Below, piece by piece: positions 27,424 through 36,377 of a stretch of DNA of 64,000 bases. Within the stretch, counting starts at the first letter, position 1. Every line of letters starts with the position of its first letter. The position numbers were made by a program, and so were the translations under genes. The DNA is from Acidimicrobiaceae bacterium. GTDB lineage: Bacteria > Actinomycetota > Acidimicrobiia > Acidimicrobiales > RAAP-2. A model generated the notes under the pieces. The model did no database searches and was not told where the DNA came from. It saw only the letters and a list, made by a program, of their open reading frames with translations. The DNA lies in assembly GCA_003160635.1 (NCBI GenBank), contig PMLV01000070.1, forward strand, positions 82,878 to 146,877, written 5' to 3'.

Positions 27424-28320
27424 ATGAGTCAGTTGTGTGACGGACGTGTGGCCATCGTGACCGGGGGCGGACGGGGGATCGGGCGTTCCGAGGCCTTGTC
27501 GTTAGCCGCAGCGGGGGCCTTTGTCGTCGTCAACGACCTGGGAGGTGACCGCGACGGCACAGGCATGTCGAACGAGCCCGCGCACGAAGTCGTCGAGGAG
27601 ATACGGGCGGCAGGTGGAGAGGCGGTGGCCAACGCCGACGACGTCTCCGATTGGGAGGGTGCCGAGCGTCTCGTCACGTTGGCATTGACCACATTCGGCC
27701 GGCTCGATGTCCTGGTCAACAACGCCGGGGTGCTGCGCGACCGGATGCTGGTCAACATGGCGCCGGAGGACTGGGATCAGGTCATCCGTGTGCATTTGCG
27801 GGGCACGTTCTGTCCCACCCGCCACGCAGCCGAGTACTGGAGGAACCAGTCCAAGGCCGGCACGCCGGTGGATGCGCGTGTGATCAACACGTCTTCCTCA
27901 TCGGGGATCTATGGCAACGTCGGGCAGACGAACTACGGCACGGCCAAGGCCGGCATCGCCGCCTTCACCATCATCGCGAGCCAGGAACTCGGACGCTATG
28001 GGGTGACCGTCAACGCCGTAGCTCCGGCCGCCGCCACCCGGCTCACCCAAGATCTCGACCCTTCGGGGCAGCTCCCCCCCGAGCGTCAGGACGGGTTCGA
28101 CCCTCGTTGGCCCGCGGCAGTCGTGACGTGGTTGGCCAGTGCAGAGTCGGCGGGTGTGACGGGACGTGTCATTGAGTCGTCCGGGCTACGGCTCACCGTG
28201 GCGGAAGGGTGGACGAGGGGGCCGTCGGGAGAACCGTCCGATGACCCGGCCAAGGTGGGTGCGGTCCTGACCGATCTGGTAGCGCAAAGTCCTGCTCCTG
28301 CCGGCATGCTCGGGGTGTAG
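27424..28320 (+). CDS. Short-chain dehydrogenase (FabG/hydroxyacyl-CoA type)
   Basis: This 298-residue SDR has 'TGGGRGIGRSEAL', 'VVNDLGGD', 'NNAGVLRDRM', catalytic Ser in 'NTSSSSG' and 'YGTAK'. It is the third member of the same subfamily as 18286 and 28329, with the NDLG after the second strand that marks 17-beta-HSD4-like hydroxyacyl-CoA dehydrogenases. It is probably translated with the amidohydrolase 15 bases upstream. It converges with the SDR of module B, whose stop is 8 bases away, so two paralogs face each other tail to tail. Confidence 0.87.
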   Translation: MSQLCDGRVAIVTGGGRGIGRSEALSLAAAGAFVVVNDLGGDRDGTGMSNEPAHEVVEEIRAAGGEAVANADDVSDWEGAERLVTLALTTFGRLDVLVNNAGVLRDRMLVNMAPEDWDQVIRVHLRGTFCPTRHAAEYWRNQSKAGTPVDARVINTSSSSGIYGNVGQTNYGTAKAGIAAFTIIASQELGRYGVTVNAVAPAAATRLTQDLDPSGQLPPERQDGFDPRWPAAVVTWLASAESAGVTGRVIESSGLRLTVAEGWTRGPSGEPSDDPAKVGAVLTDLVAQSPAPAGMLGV

Positions 28321-28328
28321 ACGTCCTC

Positions 28329-29237
28329 TCAGATCCCGAGGACCGGCACCGGATCGGGGGCTTCGGCCAAGAGTTGGCTCACGGTGGGACCGACCTCGTC
28401 CGAGGTGAACCGGTGGTCCTGTGTGAAATGTGGGCCGCGGGTCCAGCCGGTGGCCAAGCCGATCGTGCCGCCGTAGACCTCGAAGACCCGTCCGGTCACG
28501 TGCGCTGATTCGGGCCCGGCCAGCCATGCCACCAGGGGTGCCACGTTCTCCGGCGCCATGGCGTCGAAGGCGCCGTCGGGCACGTCCTCCATCATGTCCG
28601 AGAACAGCTGGGCCGTCATGCGGGTCCGCCCGCCCGGGGCGATGGCGTTGACGCTGACGCCGTACCTTCCCAACTCGATTGCGGTCTCGATGGTGAAGCC
28701 GAGGATTCCCATTTTGGCCGTCGTGTAGTTGGCCTGTCCGAGATTGCCGAAGAGGCCGGCCGCCGACGACGTGTTGATCACGCGCCCATCGACGGGACGT
28801 CCCGCCTTCGATTCGCTTCGCCAATGCTGCGCGGCCTGGCGGGTCGGGCAGAAGGTGCCCCGGAGATGGACCCGGATGACGGTGTCCCAGTCGTCGTCGG
28901 AAAGGTTGACGAGCATGCGATCGCGCAGGACGCCGGCGTTGTTGACGAGGGTGTCCAAGCGGCCGAACTCGTCGAGCGCCGCCTGAACGAGACGCGCCGC
29001 CCCATCGGTGCTCGAGACATCGTCCCCGTTGGCGACGGCTCGGCCCCCGGCCGAGCGGATCTCCTCGACCACTTCCTCGGCCGGAGCGCCGGCCTTGAGC
29101 TCGCCACCCACCTCCACACCCAGGTCGTTTACCACGACCGCCGCTCCCTGGCGGGCCAGTTCGAGGGCGTGGCAGCGGCCGAAGCCCCGTCCCGCGCCGG
29201 TGACGATGGCCACACGCCCCTCGTTGCGGCCGCTCAC
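28329..29237 (-). CDS. Short-chain dehydrogenase (FabG/hydroxyacyl-CoA type), module B
   Basis: This 302-residue SDR has 'TGAGRGFGRCHALEL', 'NNAGVLRDRML', Ser in 'NTSSAAG' and 'YTTAK'. It is the counterpart of 18286-19191 in module A, with matching 'GRVFE.YGG.IG.A.GW..GP.FT' near the C-terminus. Its GTG start overlaps the TGA of the DUF35 gene, exactly as in module A. A role in oxidising a 3-hydroxyacyl-CoA or ring hydroxyl is likely. Confidence 0.88.
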   Translation of the reverse strand: MSGRNEGRVAIVTGAGRGFGRCHALELARQGAAVVVNDLGVEVGGELKAGAPAEEVVEEIRSAGGRAVANGDDVSSTDGAARLVQAALDEFGRLDTLVNNAGVLRDRMLVNLSDDDWDTVIRVHLRGTFCPTRQAAQHWRSESKAGRPVDGRVINTSSAAGLFGNLGQANYTTAKMGILGFTIETAIELGRYGVSVNAIAPGGRTRMTAQLFSDMMEDVPDGAFDAMAPENVAPLVAWLAGPESAHVTGRVFEVYGGTIGLATGWTRGPHFTQDHRFTSDEVGPTVSQLLAEAPDPVPVLGI

Positions 29238-29665
29238 GGGGTTGCCTCGGTTGTGGGCTGCCAGAACGGGAGGGCTATGCCGTCGACCTCGGCCGCGAAT
29301 GCCACCTCGACCCGCATGCCCACATGGACCTCATCGACGGAACACCCGATGATGTTTGACATCATGCGCGGGCCCTCATCGAGGTCGACCATTCCCACGA
29401 TGTATGGGACGAGCTTGTCGAAGGGGGGGGTGCGGCTCTGGTGCACGATCGTGTAGGTATAGATGGCACCCCGCCCGCTTGTCACCTTCCAGCCCGGCTC
29501 GCTCCCGCACGTCCGGCAGAGCGGTCCGGGGTGGAACTGTGCTTCTTGGCACTGCTCGCACCACTGGACGATCAGCTCGCCACGGGCGGCGGCGTCCCAG
29601 AACGGTTGGGTGGAGCTGTTGGGCGCTGGCAGGATGCGACCCTCGACGGGGGTATCTGCCGTCAT
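29234..29665 (-). CDS. DUF35 zinc-ribbon/OB-fold protein, module B
   Basis: This 143-residue protein has the zinc ribbon 'WCEQCQEAQFHPGPLCRTC' and an OB-fold ('GRGAIYTYTIV', 'VDLDEGPRMMSNII', 'DGIALPFWQP'). It is the module B counterpart of 19188-19619, of the same length. ATG 29665 overlaps the TGA of the thiolase-like gene (ATGA) and has AAGGAGA upstream, so translation is coupled. It probably binds the acyl-CoA for the adjacent thiolase-fold protein. Confidence 0.9.
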   Translation of the reverse strand: MTADTPVEGRILPAPNSSTQPFWDAAARGELIVQWCEQCQEAQFHPGPLCRTCGSEPGWKVTSGRGAIYTYTIVHQSRTPPFDKLVPYIVGMVDLDEGPRMMSNIIGCSVDEVHVGMRVEVAFAAEVDGIALPFWQPTTEATP

Positions 29666-30825
29666 GACTTCTCCTTGCCCAGAACGACGGTTCCCATGCA
29701 GGAAAGCTGACCGCCCGAGCCACATGCGACGGCGACCTCGGCGTCGGGCACCTGCACCGCGCCCGCTTGTCCGCGCAGCTGGCGCACCGATTCAATGAGC
29801 AGGAAGATGCCCCTCATGCCCGGATGGCACGACGACAGGCCCCCTCCATCGGTGTTGGTGGGGAGATCTCCGTCGTAGGTCAAGCGGTTCGCGTCGAGGA
29901 AGGGTCCGCCCTCTCCCTTCCTGGCGAAACCGAGGTCCTCCAACAACAGGAGGACGGTGATGGTGAAGCTGTCGTAGAGCATCAACATGTCGACGTCGGC
30001 CGGCGTGATCCCTGCCTTCTGGAAGGCGGCCGGTCCCGACTGTGCCGCGGCCGTGACGGTGAAGTCCGGCATGGCGCTGATATTCCAGTGCGTCTGGGCC
30101 GTCGCTGCACCCCGGACGTAGATCGGCGTCTGTCGGAGGTCACGCGCCCGTTCGGCCGTCGTCATGAGGACGGCGCCACCCCCGTCGGAGATAATGCAAC
30201 AGTCCAACATGTGCAGCGGGTCGGAGATCATCCGCGAGGCCAGGACGTCGTCGACGGTCAGGGGGTCGCGATACATCGCCAGTGGATTCTTGGCTGCGTT
30301 GGCGCGCATGTCGACCGCCACCCGCGCCAATTGCTCGGACGTGGTTCCGTATTGGTGCATGTGGCGGCGGGCCGCCAGCGCGTAGCCACTGACCAGGGGG
30401 CTGCCATAGGGCATCTCGAACTGGAGCGGACCGCCTTGGCGGTTCCCCGAGGTGTACAGCTGCGTGCCGAGCGTGCGACCCTGTTTGGAGAGAAGGTCCG
30501 AACCGTAGGTGATCAGGACCGTCTCGCAATCGCCGTGCTCGATCGCCGCCGCGGCGTGTTGGACGTAGAACTCGAACACGGTGCCTCCGGCGAAGGTGCC
30601 GTCGAGGTAGTTGTAGCGGATGCCGAGGATCTCGGCCATGGTCACTGCGTCGTCAATGCCGTAGGAGCCGAAGCACAGCAGTCCGTCGATGTCCGACTTC
30701 TGCACCCCGCTGTCGTCGAGGGCCCTTCGTATGGCGAGCCCATGGTGGGCCAGCGCGTCGAGCTGTGGGGTCTTGGGATAATCGCTCAAACCGATGCCCA
30801 CGATGGTCGGCGTCCGGTCGCCCAT
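29662..30825 (-). CDS. Thiolase-fold protein without nucleophilic Cys, module B
   Basis: This 387-residue SCP-x-type thiolase-fold protein is a close paralog of 19616-20785. The nucleophile segment reads 'TFAGGTVFEFYV' without Cys. The 'GGGLSSCHPGMRG' segment keeps a His, and the C-terminus has 'ACGSGGQLSC'. Coupling to DUF35 argues for a lyase-type complex. The ATG start has AAGGAGAC upstream. It is divergent from the ligase at 30867 across a 41-base gap that contains a perfect palindrome, so both are likely under one regulator. Confidence 0.85.
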   Translation of the reverse strand: MGDRTPTIVGIGLSDYPKTPQLDALAHHGLAIRRALDDSGVQKSDIDGLLCFGSYGIDDAVTMAEILGIRYNYLDGTFAGGTVFEFYVQHAAAAIEHGDCETVLITYGSDLLSKQGRTLGTQLYTSGNRQGGPLQFEMPYGSPLVSGYALAARRHMHQYGTTSEQLARVAVDMRANAAKNPLAMYRDPLTVDDVLASRMISDPLHMLDCCIISDGGGAVLMTTAERARDLRQTPIYVRGAATAQTHWNISAMPDFTVTAAAQSGPAAFQKAGITPADVDMLMLYDSFTITVLLLLEDLGFARKGEGGPFLDANRLTYDGDLPTNTDGGGLSSCHPGMRGIFLLIESVRQLRGQAGAVQVPDAEVAVACGSGGQLSCMGTVVLGKEKS

Positions 30826-30849
30826 GCGTCTCCTTATCTTCTCTTTAAA

Positions 30850-30863
30850 TGTTAATATTAACA
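30850..30863. promoter_or_regulatory. 14-bp perfect palindrome, probable operator
   Basis: TGTTAATATTAACA is a perfect 14-base palindrome in an AT-rich spot of the short gap between the divergent module B operon (start 30825) and the ligase (start 30867). A dimeric repressor bound here would control both. Which regulator uses it is unknown; GntR genes lie at 25246 and 39266 and a TetR gene at 41602. Confidence 0.65.
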
Positions 30864-30866
30864 GGC

Positions 30867-32573
30867 ATGCCTGCGGAGGAACCGAGTTGGCGGGGCTCCG
30901 AAGACGGTCGGCAGACGCCGGCCTGCGGCGGAGAGATTAGCGTCGGTGCGTTCGTGCAATCTGTGGCGGAGCGCTTCGGCGAACATGAGGCAGTCGTCGA
31001 CGAGCATCGACGGCTCAGCTACCTCGGGCTGGCCCAGAGGGTGGACACCGTTGCTCGCGCGCTGGTGAGGGCGGGCGTGCGCAGCGGCAGCCGCGTTGCG
31101 CTCGTCATGGGGAACACCGTCGAGTTCGTAGAGTCCCTCTTCGCCGTCTGTGCCATCGGGGCGGTGGCCGTGCCGATCAACACGTTTGCCCTGGCCGACG
31201 AGAGACACTGGACCATCGCCCATTCCGATGCGGGCACGCTGGTGACGGCGTCCGAAATACGCGGGCACCGCTATCTGGCTGATCTCTTGGCGCACGCGCC
31301 GGCGCTCGCCAGGTGTGGGCGGGGTGAGCTGTACGTCCCCGAATTTCCCTCGTTGCGCGGTGTGGTGGTACTTGGTGAAGGCGGCGAGGCACCATGGTGC
31401 AGCGCGTGGGAGGACTTCCTCGTCGAGGGAGGAGAGGTGCCGATCGGGGTAGTCGACGCGTTGCGCGACGCCGTGCGTCCCGCGGATCAGGGCATGATCC
31501 TCTATACATCGGGGTCGACAGATCGGCCCAAGGCCGTCGTCCACCGGCAGCGCGCCTTCTGCATACAATCCCAACGTCTGGCCGAATTGATGCGCACCCG
31601 ACCCACAGACCGGGTCTGGAGCTCGCTGCCACTCTTCTGGACGGCGGGTCTCGTGATGGGTCTCGGCTCCACTATGGCGGCAGGCGCCACGACGGTCCTC
31701 CAAGAGTCGTTCGACCCGCCGCTCACACTCGATCTCCTCGAGCGCGAACGGGTGACCACAATCCATGCACCCCCGCATATCGCAGCCCGCCTGGCCGATC
31801 TACCGGATATCGGGCAGCGGGACCTTTCCCGACTCGTCCGGATGTCCGGCCGGAGCCCGCTCCCTGCGGTGCTGGGTCGGACCGGAAACGCCTGGGACCC
31901 CGTGGGGGCCTATGGCCTGAGCGAGACGTTCGCGGTGGTGACCGGCGTTCCGGCAGACGCCGACCCGGGCGACCGCGGGAGCAGCAAGGGGCCACTGCTG
32001 CCCGGGGTGAGAATCCGGATCGTCGGGCCCGATGGGGACGACCTGCCGACGGGCGAAGTGGGTGAGATCGCCGTGTGGGCGACCACCATGATGTGCGGCT
32101 ACCACAAGGCCGATCCGGGCGAAGGTTTTGACGACCGCGGCTATGTCAGAACGAAGGACGTCGGGTTTCTCGATGAAAAAGGGCTCTTGCACTGGGAGGG
32201 ACGTCAAACCGGCATCATACGAACCGGCGGCGTCAACGTCTCCTCCTACGAGGTGGAGATTGCACTCTCGACCTGGAAACGGGTCGAGCTCGCCCACGTC
32301 GTCGGCGTCGCGCATCCGACGCTCGGCGAGGAGATCGTGGCGCTGGTCGTGCCCCGTGACGAGGACCCCATCACCGCCGAGGACGTCCTGGCCCACTTGC
32401 GCTCCACGCTGGCCGCCTACAAGGTGCCGCGGCGGGTGCTCTTCGTGTCCGTCGAGGACTTCTCGATGACGGGGACGGACAAGGTGCGTGCTGAAGGCGC
32501 CCGTCAGCTGGCCGAGCGACTGCTGCAAACGGGAGCCCGGCCGGATGCAACGGGCAACGCCGCGGCGCAGTAA
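30867..32573 (+). CDS. AMP-forming acyl-CoA synthetase
   Basis: This ANL ligase of about 568 residues has the P-loop 'LYTSGSTDRPKAVVH' (the usual Gly before x-PK is Asp), 'YGLSETF', 'GYVRTKDVGFLDEKG', the A8 region 'GRQTGIIRTGGVNVSSYEVE', and a C-terminal 'SMTGTDKV' in place of PTGKI. An upstream ATG at 30849 overlaps the operator-like palindrome, so ATG 30867 is preferred. Either way there is almost no leader, and the mRNA may be leaderless. It activates an unknown carboxylic acid and lies 49 bases before the flavin monooxygenase at 32623. Confidence 0.86.
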   Translation: MPAEEPSWRGSEDGRQTPACGGEISVGAFVQSVAERFGEHEAVVDEHRRLSYLGLAQRVDTVARALVRAGVRSGSRVALVMGNTVEFVESLFAVCAIGAVAVPINTFALADERHWTIAHSDAGTLVTASEIRGHRYLADLLAHAPALARCGRGELYVPEFPSLRGVVVLGEGGEAPWCSAWEDFLVEGGEVPIGVVDALRDAVRPADQGMILYTSGSTDRPKAVVHRQRAFCIQSQRLAELMRTRPTDRVWSSLPLFWTAGLVMGLGSTMAAGATTVLQESFDPPLTLDLLERERVTTIHAPPHIAARLADLPDIGQRDLSRLVRMSGRSPLPAVLGRTGNAWDPVGAYGLSETFAVVTGVPADADPGDRGSSKGPLLPGVRIRIVGPDGDDLPTGEVGEIAVWATTMMCGYHKADPGEGFDDRGYVRTKDVGFLDEKGLLHWEGRQTGIIRTGGVNVSSYEVEIALSTWKRVELAHVVGVAHPTLGEEIVALVVPRDEDPITAEDVLAHLRSTLAAYKVPRRVLFVSVEDFSMTGTDKVRAEGARQLAERLLQTGARPDATGNAAAQ

Positions 32574-32622
32574 TGTTCTCGGCGCATCAATATAAAGATA
32601 ATACGGCTGTCGGAAGGACAAC

Positions 32623-33804
32623 GTGAAATTCGGCATATTCTTCGAGCTGCAGATCCCTCGTCCATGGGACGAGGACAGCGAGTACCGGGTCCTCACCAAC
32701 GCGCTTGAACAAGCGGAGTTGGCGGATCGCCTGGGCTTTGACTACGTGTGGTGCACCGAGCACCACTTCATGGAGGAGTACGCCCATTCCTCCGCTCCAG
32801 AGGTTTTCCTGGGTGCACTGAGCCGTACGACGAAGAACATCAGGTTGGGTCACGGCATCGTGCAGCTGACGACCAACCATCCGGCCAATGTGGCCGAGCG
32901 GGTGTCGACGCTTGATCTGATCAGCAACGGCCGGGTCGAGCTCGGCCTTGGAGAGGGCGGGAGCACGACCGAGCTGCACCCCTTCGGTCGCCGGTTTCGT
33001 GACAAGCGCGAAGTGTGGGACGAGGCGGTGCAGGCGCTCATCCCCATGCTGAACGATTCACCTGAGGGCACCGAGTTCCACGGGAAGTACTTCGACTTCC
33101 CTCTGCGCAACGTCATCCCAAAGCCGCGCCAAAAGCCCCATCCTCCGCTGTGGGTGGCCTGCTCGCAGTACAAGACCATTGCGCGCGCCGGCTCGCTCGG
33201 CATGGGGGCGCTCGGTTTTCAGTTCCTGAGTGTCGAGGCCGCCGTGGCATGGGTCAACGCCTACTACGACGCGTACGTGAACAACCTGGACAAGCTGGCC
33301 GACTATCAGACCAATCCCAACATGGCCATGGTGAGCGCACTCATGTGCTCGACGTCCGACGAGGAAGCGCGTCGCCGGTCGGACGGGTGGTCGTTCTTCC
33401 AGTTCGCACTCGTCCATTACAACAAGGAGGGTCCGTTCGCTCCGGGCACCGTCAATCTCTGGGAGAAATACCTTGAGTGGCGGGAGGATCCCGAGGGGCA
33501 GAAGGTCTATTCGGATGGACTCATCGGCACGCCCGACCGGATCATCGAGCAACTTGACGAGTTCGCCAACGCGCACGTCGACCAGGTGATCCTGCTCACC
33601 CAGGCCGGCAAGAACACGCACGAGGACATCTGCGAGAGCCTCGAGTTGTTCGCAAAGGAAGTCATGCCCGAATTTCACGCGCGTGAGCCCGAACAGGCGG
33701 AGTGGAAGCGCAAGGTCTTGGCCGGTGAGATCCAGCTGGAACAGATCGACACGACGCCATTCCTCGGCCCCACGACACAGACGCCGAGCACACCGAAGAG
33801 CTAG
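32623..33804 (+). CDS. Luciferase-like flavin-dependent monooxygenase (LLM class)
   Basis: This 393-residue protein is a paralog of 913-2160. It has 'KFGIFFELQIPRPWDEDSEYR', 'CTEHHFMEEYAHSS', 'STLDLISNGRVELGLG', 'HPPLWVACSQ' and 'LLTQAGKNTHEDICESLELF'. It starts with GTG behind GGAAGGAC. AT-rich sequence just upstream (TATAAAGATAAT, 32591-32602) probably holds a -10 element. It belongs with the ligase at 33978 and the aldolase operon downstream; a Baeyer-Villiger-like or hydroxylating role is possible but unproven. Confidence 0.88.
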   Translation: MKFGIFFELQIPRPWDEDSEYRVLTNALEQAELADRLGFDYVWCTEHHFMEEYAHSSAPEVFLGALSRTTKNIRLGHGIVQLTTNHPANVAERVSTLDLISNGRVELGLGEGGSTTELHPFGRRFRDKREVWDEAVQALIPMLNDSPEGTEFHGKYFDFPLRNVIPKPRQKPHPPLWVACSQYKTIARAGSLGMGALGFQFLSVEAAVAWVNAYYDAYVNNLDKLADYQTNPNMAMVSALMCSTSDEEARRRSDGWSFFQFALVHYNKEGPFAPGTVNLWEKYLEWREDPEGQKVYSDGLIGTPDRIIEQLDEFANAHVDQVILLTQAGKNTHEDICESLELFAKEVMPEFHAREPEQAEWKRKVLAGEIQLEQIDTTPFLGPTTQTPSTPKS

Positions 33805-33895
33805 CGCCGCCGGGCGCGGAGTGCACCAGCGGACCGACCCCACCAGGGGGGCGGGCAGATCGGATTGCGCTGGTGCGCCTTCATTCTTACATAAA

Positions 33896-33907
33896 GTATG
33901 AACATAC
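33896..33907. promoter_or_regulatory. Inverted repeat, possible operator
   Basis: GTATG-AA-CATAC, an inverted repeat with 5-base arms, lies in an AT-rich stretch 70 bases before the ligase at 33978, between it and the flavin monooxygenase. It could be a repressor site. The arms are short, so chance is possible. Confidence 0.4.
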
Positions 33908-33977
33908 AAATGATAGGACCTTGATCACCGCCTCCGCTGACTTCATGTAGAAACACACGTAACGAAGGGGAGGGCTG

Positions 33978-35423
33978 ATGTACGTCGGGCAGACGATCGA
34001 CCGGGCAGTGGAATGGGTGCCGGACCGGATGGCGCTGGCGGTGGGGGACGAGCGCCTCACGTATGCCGCACTCGATGCGCTCGCACAGCGCTGCGCGGTG
34101 GCCTTGCATGCGGCGGGAGTGGGATCGGGAGACCATGTCGCGGTCGTCGACGGTGGCAGTCCGTTGGCCGTGGCCGCGATTCTCGGAGTCGCCCGGCTCG
34201 GTGCGGCATCTGCCCAGATGAACCCCGACCTCAAGCCCGGCGAGATGGCCGCCTTGTGCCAGATGATCGGCGCCCGCGTCGGGGTGGCCGGAAGGCATCA
34301 TCAGGCCACACTGGCCGCGGCACTGGGCGGCACCGTCGTGAGGGAGGAAGACATCGCCGGGGTGGCGGGACACCATGCGCTGCCGGATGTGTCGATCGAG
34401 GACGATTCCACGGGGCTCATCTTGTTCTCGAGCGGATCGACGGGACTCCCCAAACCGGTGTACATCAGCCATCGCACGGTCTCGGACCGGCTCGCGTATT
34501 ACGGGACGACCGTCGATCCGGCGGTGGATCCGCCCATCGACATGATGTCGGTGCCGCTCTTTCACATCGGCGGAACGCTGGGACTCCTCATCACCCTGCA
34601 TTCGGGGAGGTCGATGGTCATCCTGCCCCGTTTCGATGCCGGCGCATGGCTGCGCACGGTGGAGGAGTGCCGGGTCAGCCAGACATTCGTGGTACCCACG
34701 ATGTTGCGCCGGATCCTCGATCATCCGGAATTCGCCTCGCGGGACATCGGCAGCCTGAGGTCGCTGAGCTACGGCGCCGCGCCCGCCCTCCCCGATCTCA
34801 TCCGGCGGGCGGTGGCCGCCCTTCCCGAGGTCGATTTCTCCAACGTGTTCGGCCAGACAGAGACGTTGGGTGCCTATGCCGCTCTCTCGCCGGAGGACCA
34901 TCGTGCCGGCCGCAAGCTCGACTCGGTCGGCCGACCATTCCCCGGCGTCGAACTCCGCGTGGTCGACGTCGAGACGCAGGAAGACCTGGGTGTCGGGCAG
35001 ATCGGGGAGGCGGTCGTCCGGGCGGCCCAGAACATCACACGAGATTGGATGCCGACGGGGGACCTCGTCGCAATCGACGAGGAGGGCTATCTCTTCGTTA
35101 AGGGACGGGTGAAGGACACCATCAATCGGGGTGGGGAGAAGTTCGGCCCTGTCGAGATAGAGGCAGCGATCCGGACGCTTCGGGGAGTGGCCGAGGTGGC
35201 CGTGGCCGGCGTGCCCGACGAGGATTTGGGGGAGAGGGTCGGTGCGCTGATCGTCGGGGACGTGGGCCTGGAAGTGGACACGGTGAAGGCACACTGCCAG
35301 CAGGCGCTGGCCCGCTTCAAGGTTCCAGAGATCATCGTGTTCGTCGACGAACTGCCGTACAACCGCTATGGCAAGATTCCCCGCGCCGCCGTGGTCGAGG
35401 TGATCCGTTCCCACGCCGGCTAG
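33978..35423 (+). CDS. AMP-forming acyl-CoA synthetase
   Basis: This 481-residue ANL ligase is at the short end of the family. Motifs are 'LFSSGSTGLPKPVYIS', 'FGQTET', 'GDLVAIDEEGYLFVKGR', the A8 region 'DTINRGGEKFGPVEIE' and the A10 lysine in 'NRYGKIPR'. It resembles fatty-acid or benzoate-type CoA ligases and activates an acid for the pathway encoded by its neighbours. The ATG follows GGGGAGGG closely. It starts a plus-strand series that continues with the aldolase at 35513. Confidence 0.88.
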   Translation: MYVGQTIDRAVEWVPDRMALAVGDERLTYAALDALAQRCAVALHAAGVGSGDHVAVVDGGSPLAVAAILGVARLGAASAQMNPDLKPGEMAALCQMIGARVGVAGRHHQATLAAALGGTVVREEDIAGVAGHHALPDVSIEDDSTGLILFSSGSTGLPKPVYISHRTVSDRLAYYGTTVDPAVDPPIDMMSVPLFHIGGTLGLLITLHSGRSMVILPRFDAGAWLRTVEECRVSQTFVVPTMLRRILDHPEFASRDIGSLRSLSYGAAPALPDLIRRAVAALPEVDFSNVFGQTETLGAYAALSPEDHRAGRKLDSVGRPFPGVELRVVDVETQEDLGVGQIGEAVVRAAQNITRDWMPTGDLVAIDEEGYLFVKGRVKDTINRGGEKFGPVEIEAAIRTLRGVAEVAVAGVPDEDLGERVGALIVGDVGLEVDTVKAHCQQALARFKVPEIIVFVDELPYNRYGKIPRAAVVEVIRSHAG

Positions 35424-35436
35424 GGGCGCCGCTCCC

Positions 35437-35465
35437 TTGACTCCTTTTTTCTAGAAACCTACTAT
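35437..35465 (+). promoter_or_regulatory. Sigma-70-type promoter before the aldolase operon
   Basis: TTGACT (35437-35442) and TACTAT (35460-35465) are 17 bases apart in the gap after the ligase. They lie about 47 bases before the ATG at 35513. This suggests the aldolase operon can be transcribed separately from the ligase. Confidence 0.6.
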
Positions 35466-35512
35466 CAGCTAAAGGACAGCCGTCCCGTGACGGATGTGCG
35501 AGAGGGGGACCG

Positions 35513-36301
35513 ATGAGCAAGGTCGATGAGGAAGTTGCGATCCCGAGGCCCGCGAACTTCCCGAGCCCGCCCGTGTTCGAGACGGACGAGCAGGAACGCC
35601 TCTACCGCAAGCAACGTCTCGCCGCGGCATGTCGGTTGTTCGCCCATTTCGGATTCGACGAAGGGTTCGCCGGCCACATCACGGCGCGTGACCCGGGTCG
35701 CCCGGATGCATTCTGGGTCAACCCGGCCGGCTTGCACTTCGCCCATGTCAGGGCGTCGGATCTTCTCCTGGTGGACGCCAACGGAACCGTGGTGGAGGGA
35801 GACCGGCCTCTCAACCTGGCCGCCTTCGCCATTCATTCTCGCCTGCACAAGGCCCGTCCCGATGTGGTCGCGGCGGCGCACGCACATTCGATGTACGGCA
35901 AGGCGTGGTCGGCGGTCGGTGAGTTGCTGAGCCCGATCACCCAGGATGCCTGTGCCTTCTACAACGACCACGCGGTGGTCGACTACGGCGGAGTTGTCCT
36001 GACACCGGAGGAGGGCGACAGGCTCGCCGACTCGCTGGGGGATCGCAAGGCGCTCATTCTCAAGAATCACGGATTACTCACGGTGGGCAGGACGATCGAC
36101 GAAGCAGCCTGGTGGTTCATCTCCATGGAGCGCTGTTGTCAGGCCGAGGCCATCGCCCGCGGTTTGGGCACGGTGCAGCCACTCAGCGACGAGTTGGCCC
36201 GGGCCACGAGCGCCATGAATGGGGCCCCGCTGGCTGGTTGGTTCAGTTTCCAGCCCCTGTTCGACTTCATCGTCCAGCTGCAGCCCGATCTCCTGAATTA
36301 G
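35513..36301 (+). CDS. Class II aldolase/adducin family protein
   Basis: This 262-residue protein has the class II aldolase zinc site. It shows 'EGFAGHITARDP' (catalytic-type Glu), 'NPAGLHFAHV', the metal ligands 'HAHSMYGKAW' and the third His in 'LKNHGLLTVG'. Family members cleave or join C-C bonds next to carbonyls with zinc, or act as decarboxylases or epimerases. Its operon companions (zinc-type dehydrogenase, two alpha/beta-barrel proteins, VOC protein) point to breakdown of an oxygenated intermediate. The ATG start is behind AGAGGGGG. A near-consensus promoter lies just upstream. Confidence 0.88.
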   Translation: MSKVDEEVAIPRPANFPSPPVFETDEQERLYRKQRLAAACRLFAHFGFDEGFAGHITARDPGRPDAFWVNPAGLHFAHVRASDLLLVDANGTVVEGDRPLNLAAFAIHSRLHKARPDVVAAAHAHSMYGKAWSAVGELLSPITQDACAFYNDHAVVDYGGVVLTPEEGDRLADSLGDRKALILKNHGLLTVGRTIDEAAWWFISMERCCQAEAIARGLGTVQPLSDELARATSAMNGAPLAGWFSFQPLFDFIVQLQPDLLN

Positions 36302-36377
36302 CCCGATCTCTTGCATGAGGAGTCCGTCCGGAGCACCGGTTGGGGCATCTCCCGGATGAGCCGACAGAAAGGATGAT

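Noticed and set aside
33801-35414. 537-codon minus-strand open frame
   Set aside because: Complement of the ligase at 33978; no recognisable motifs.
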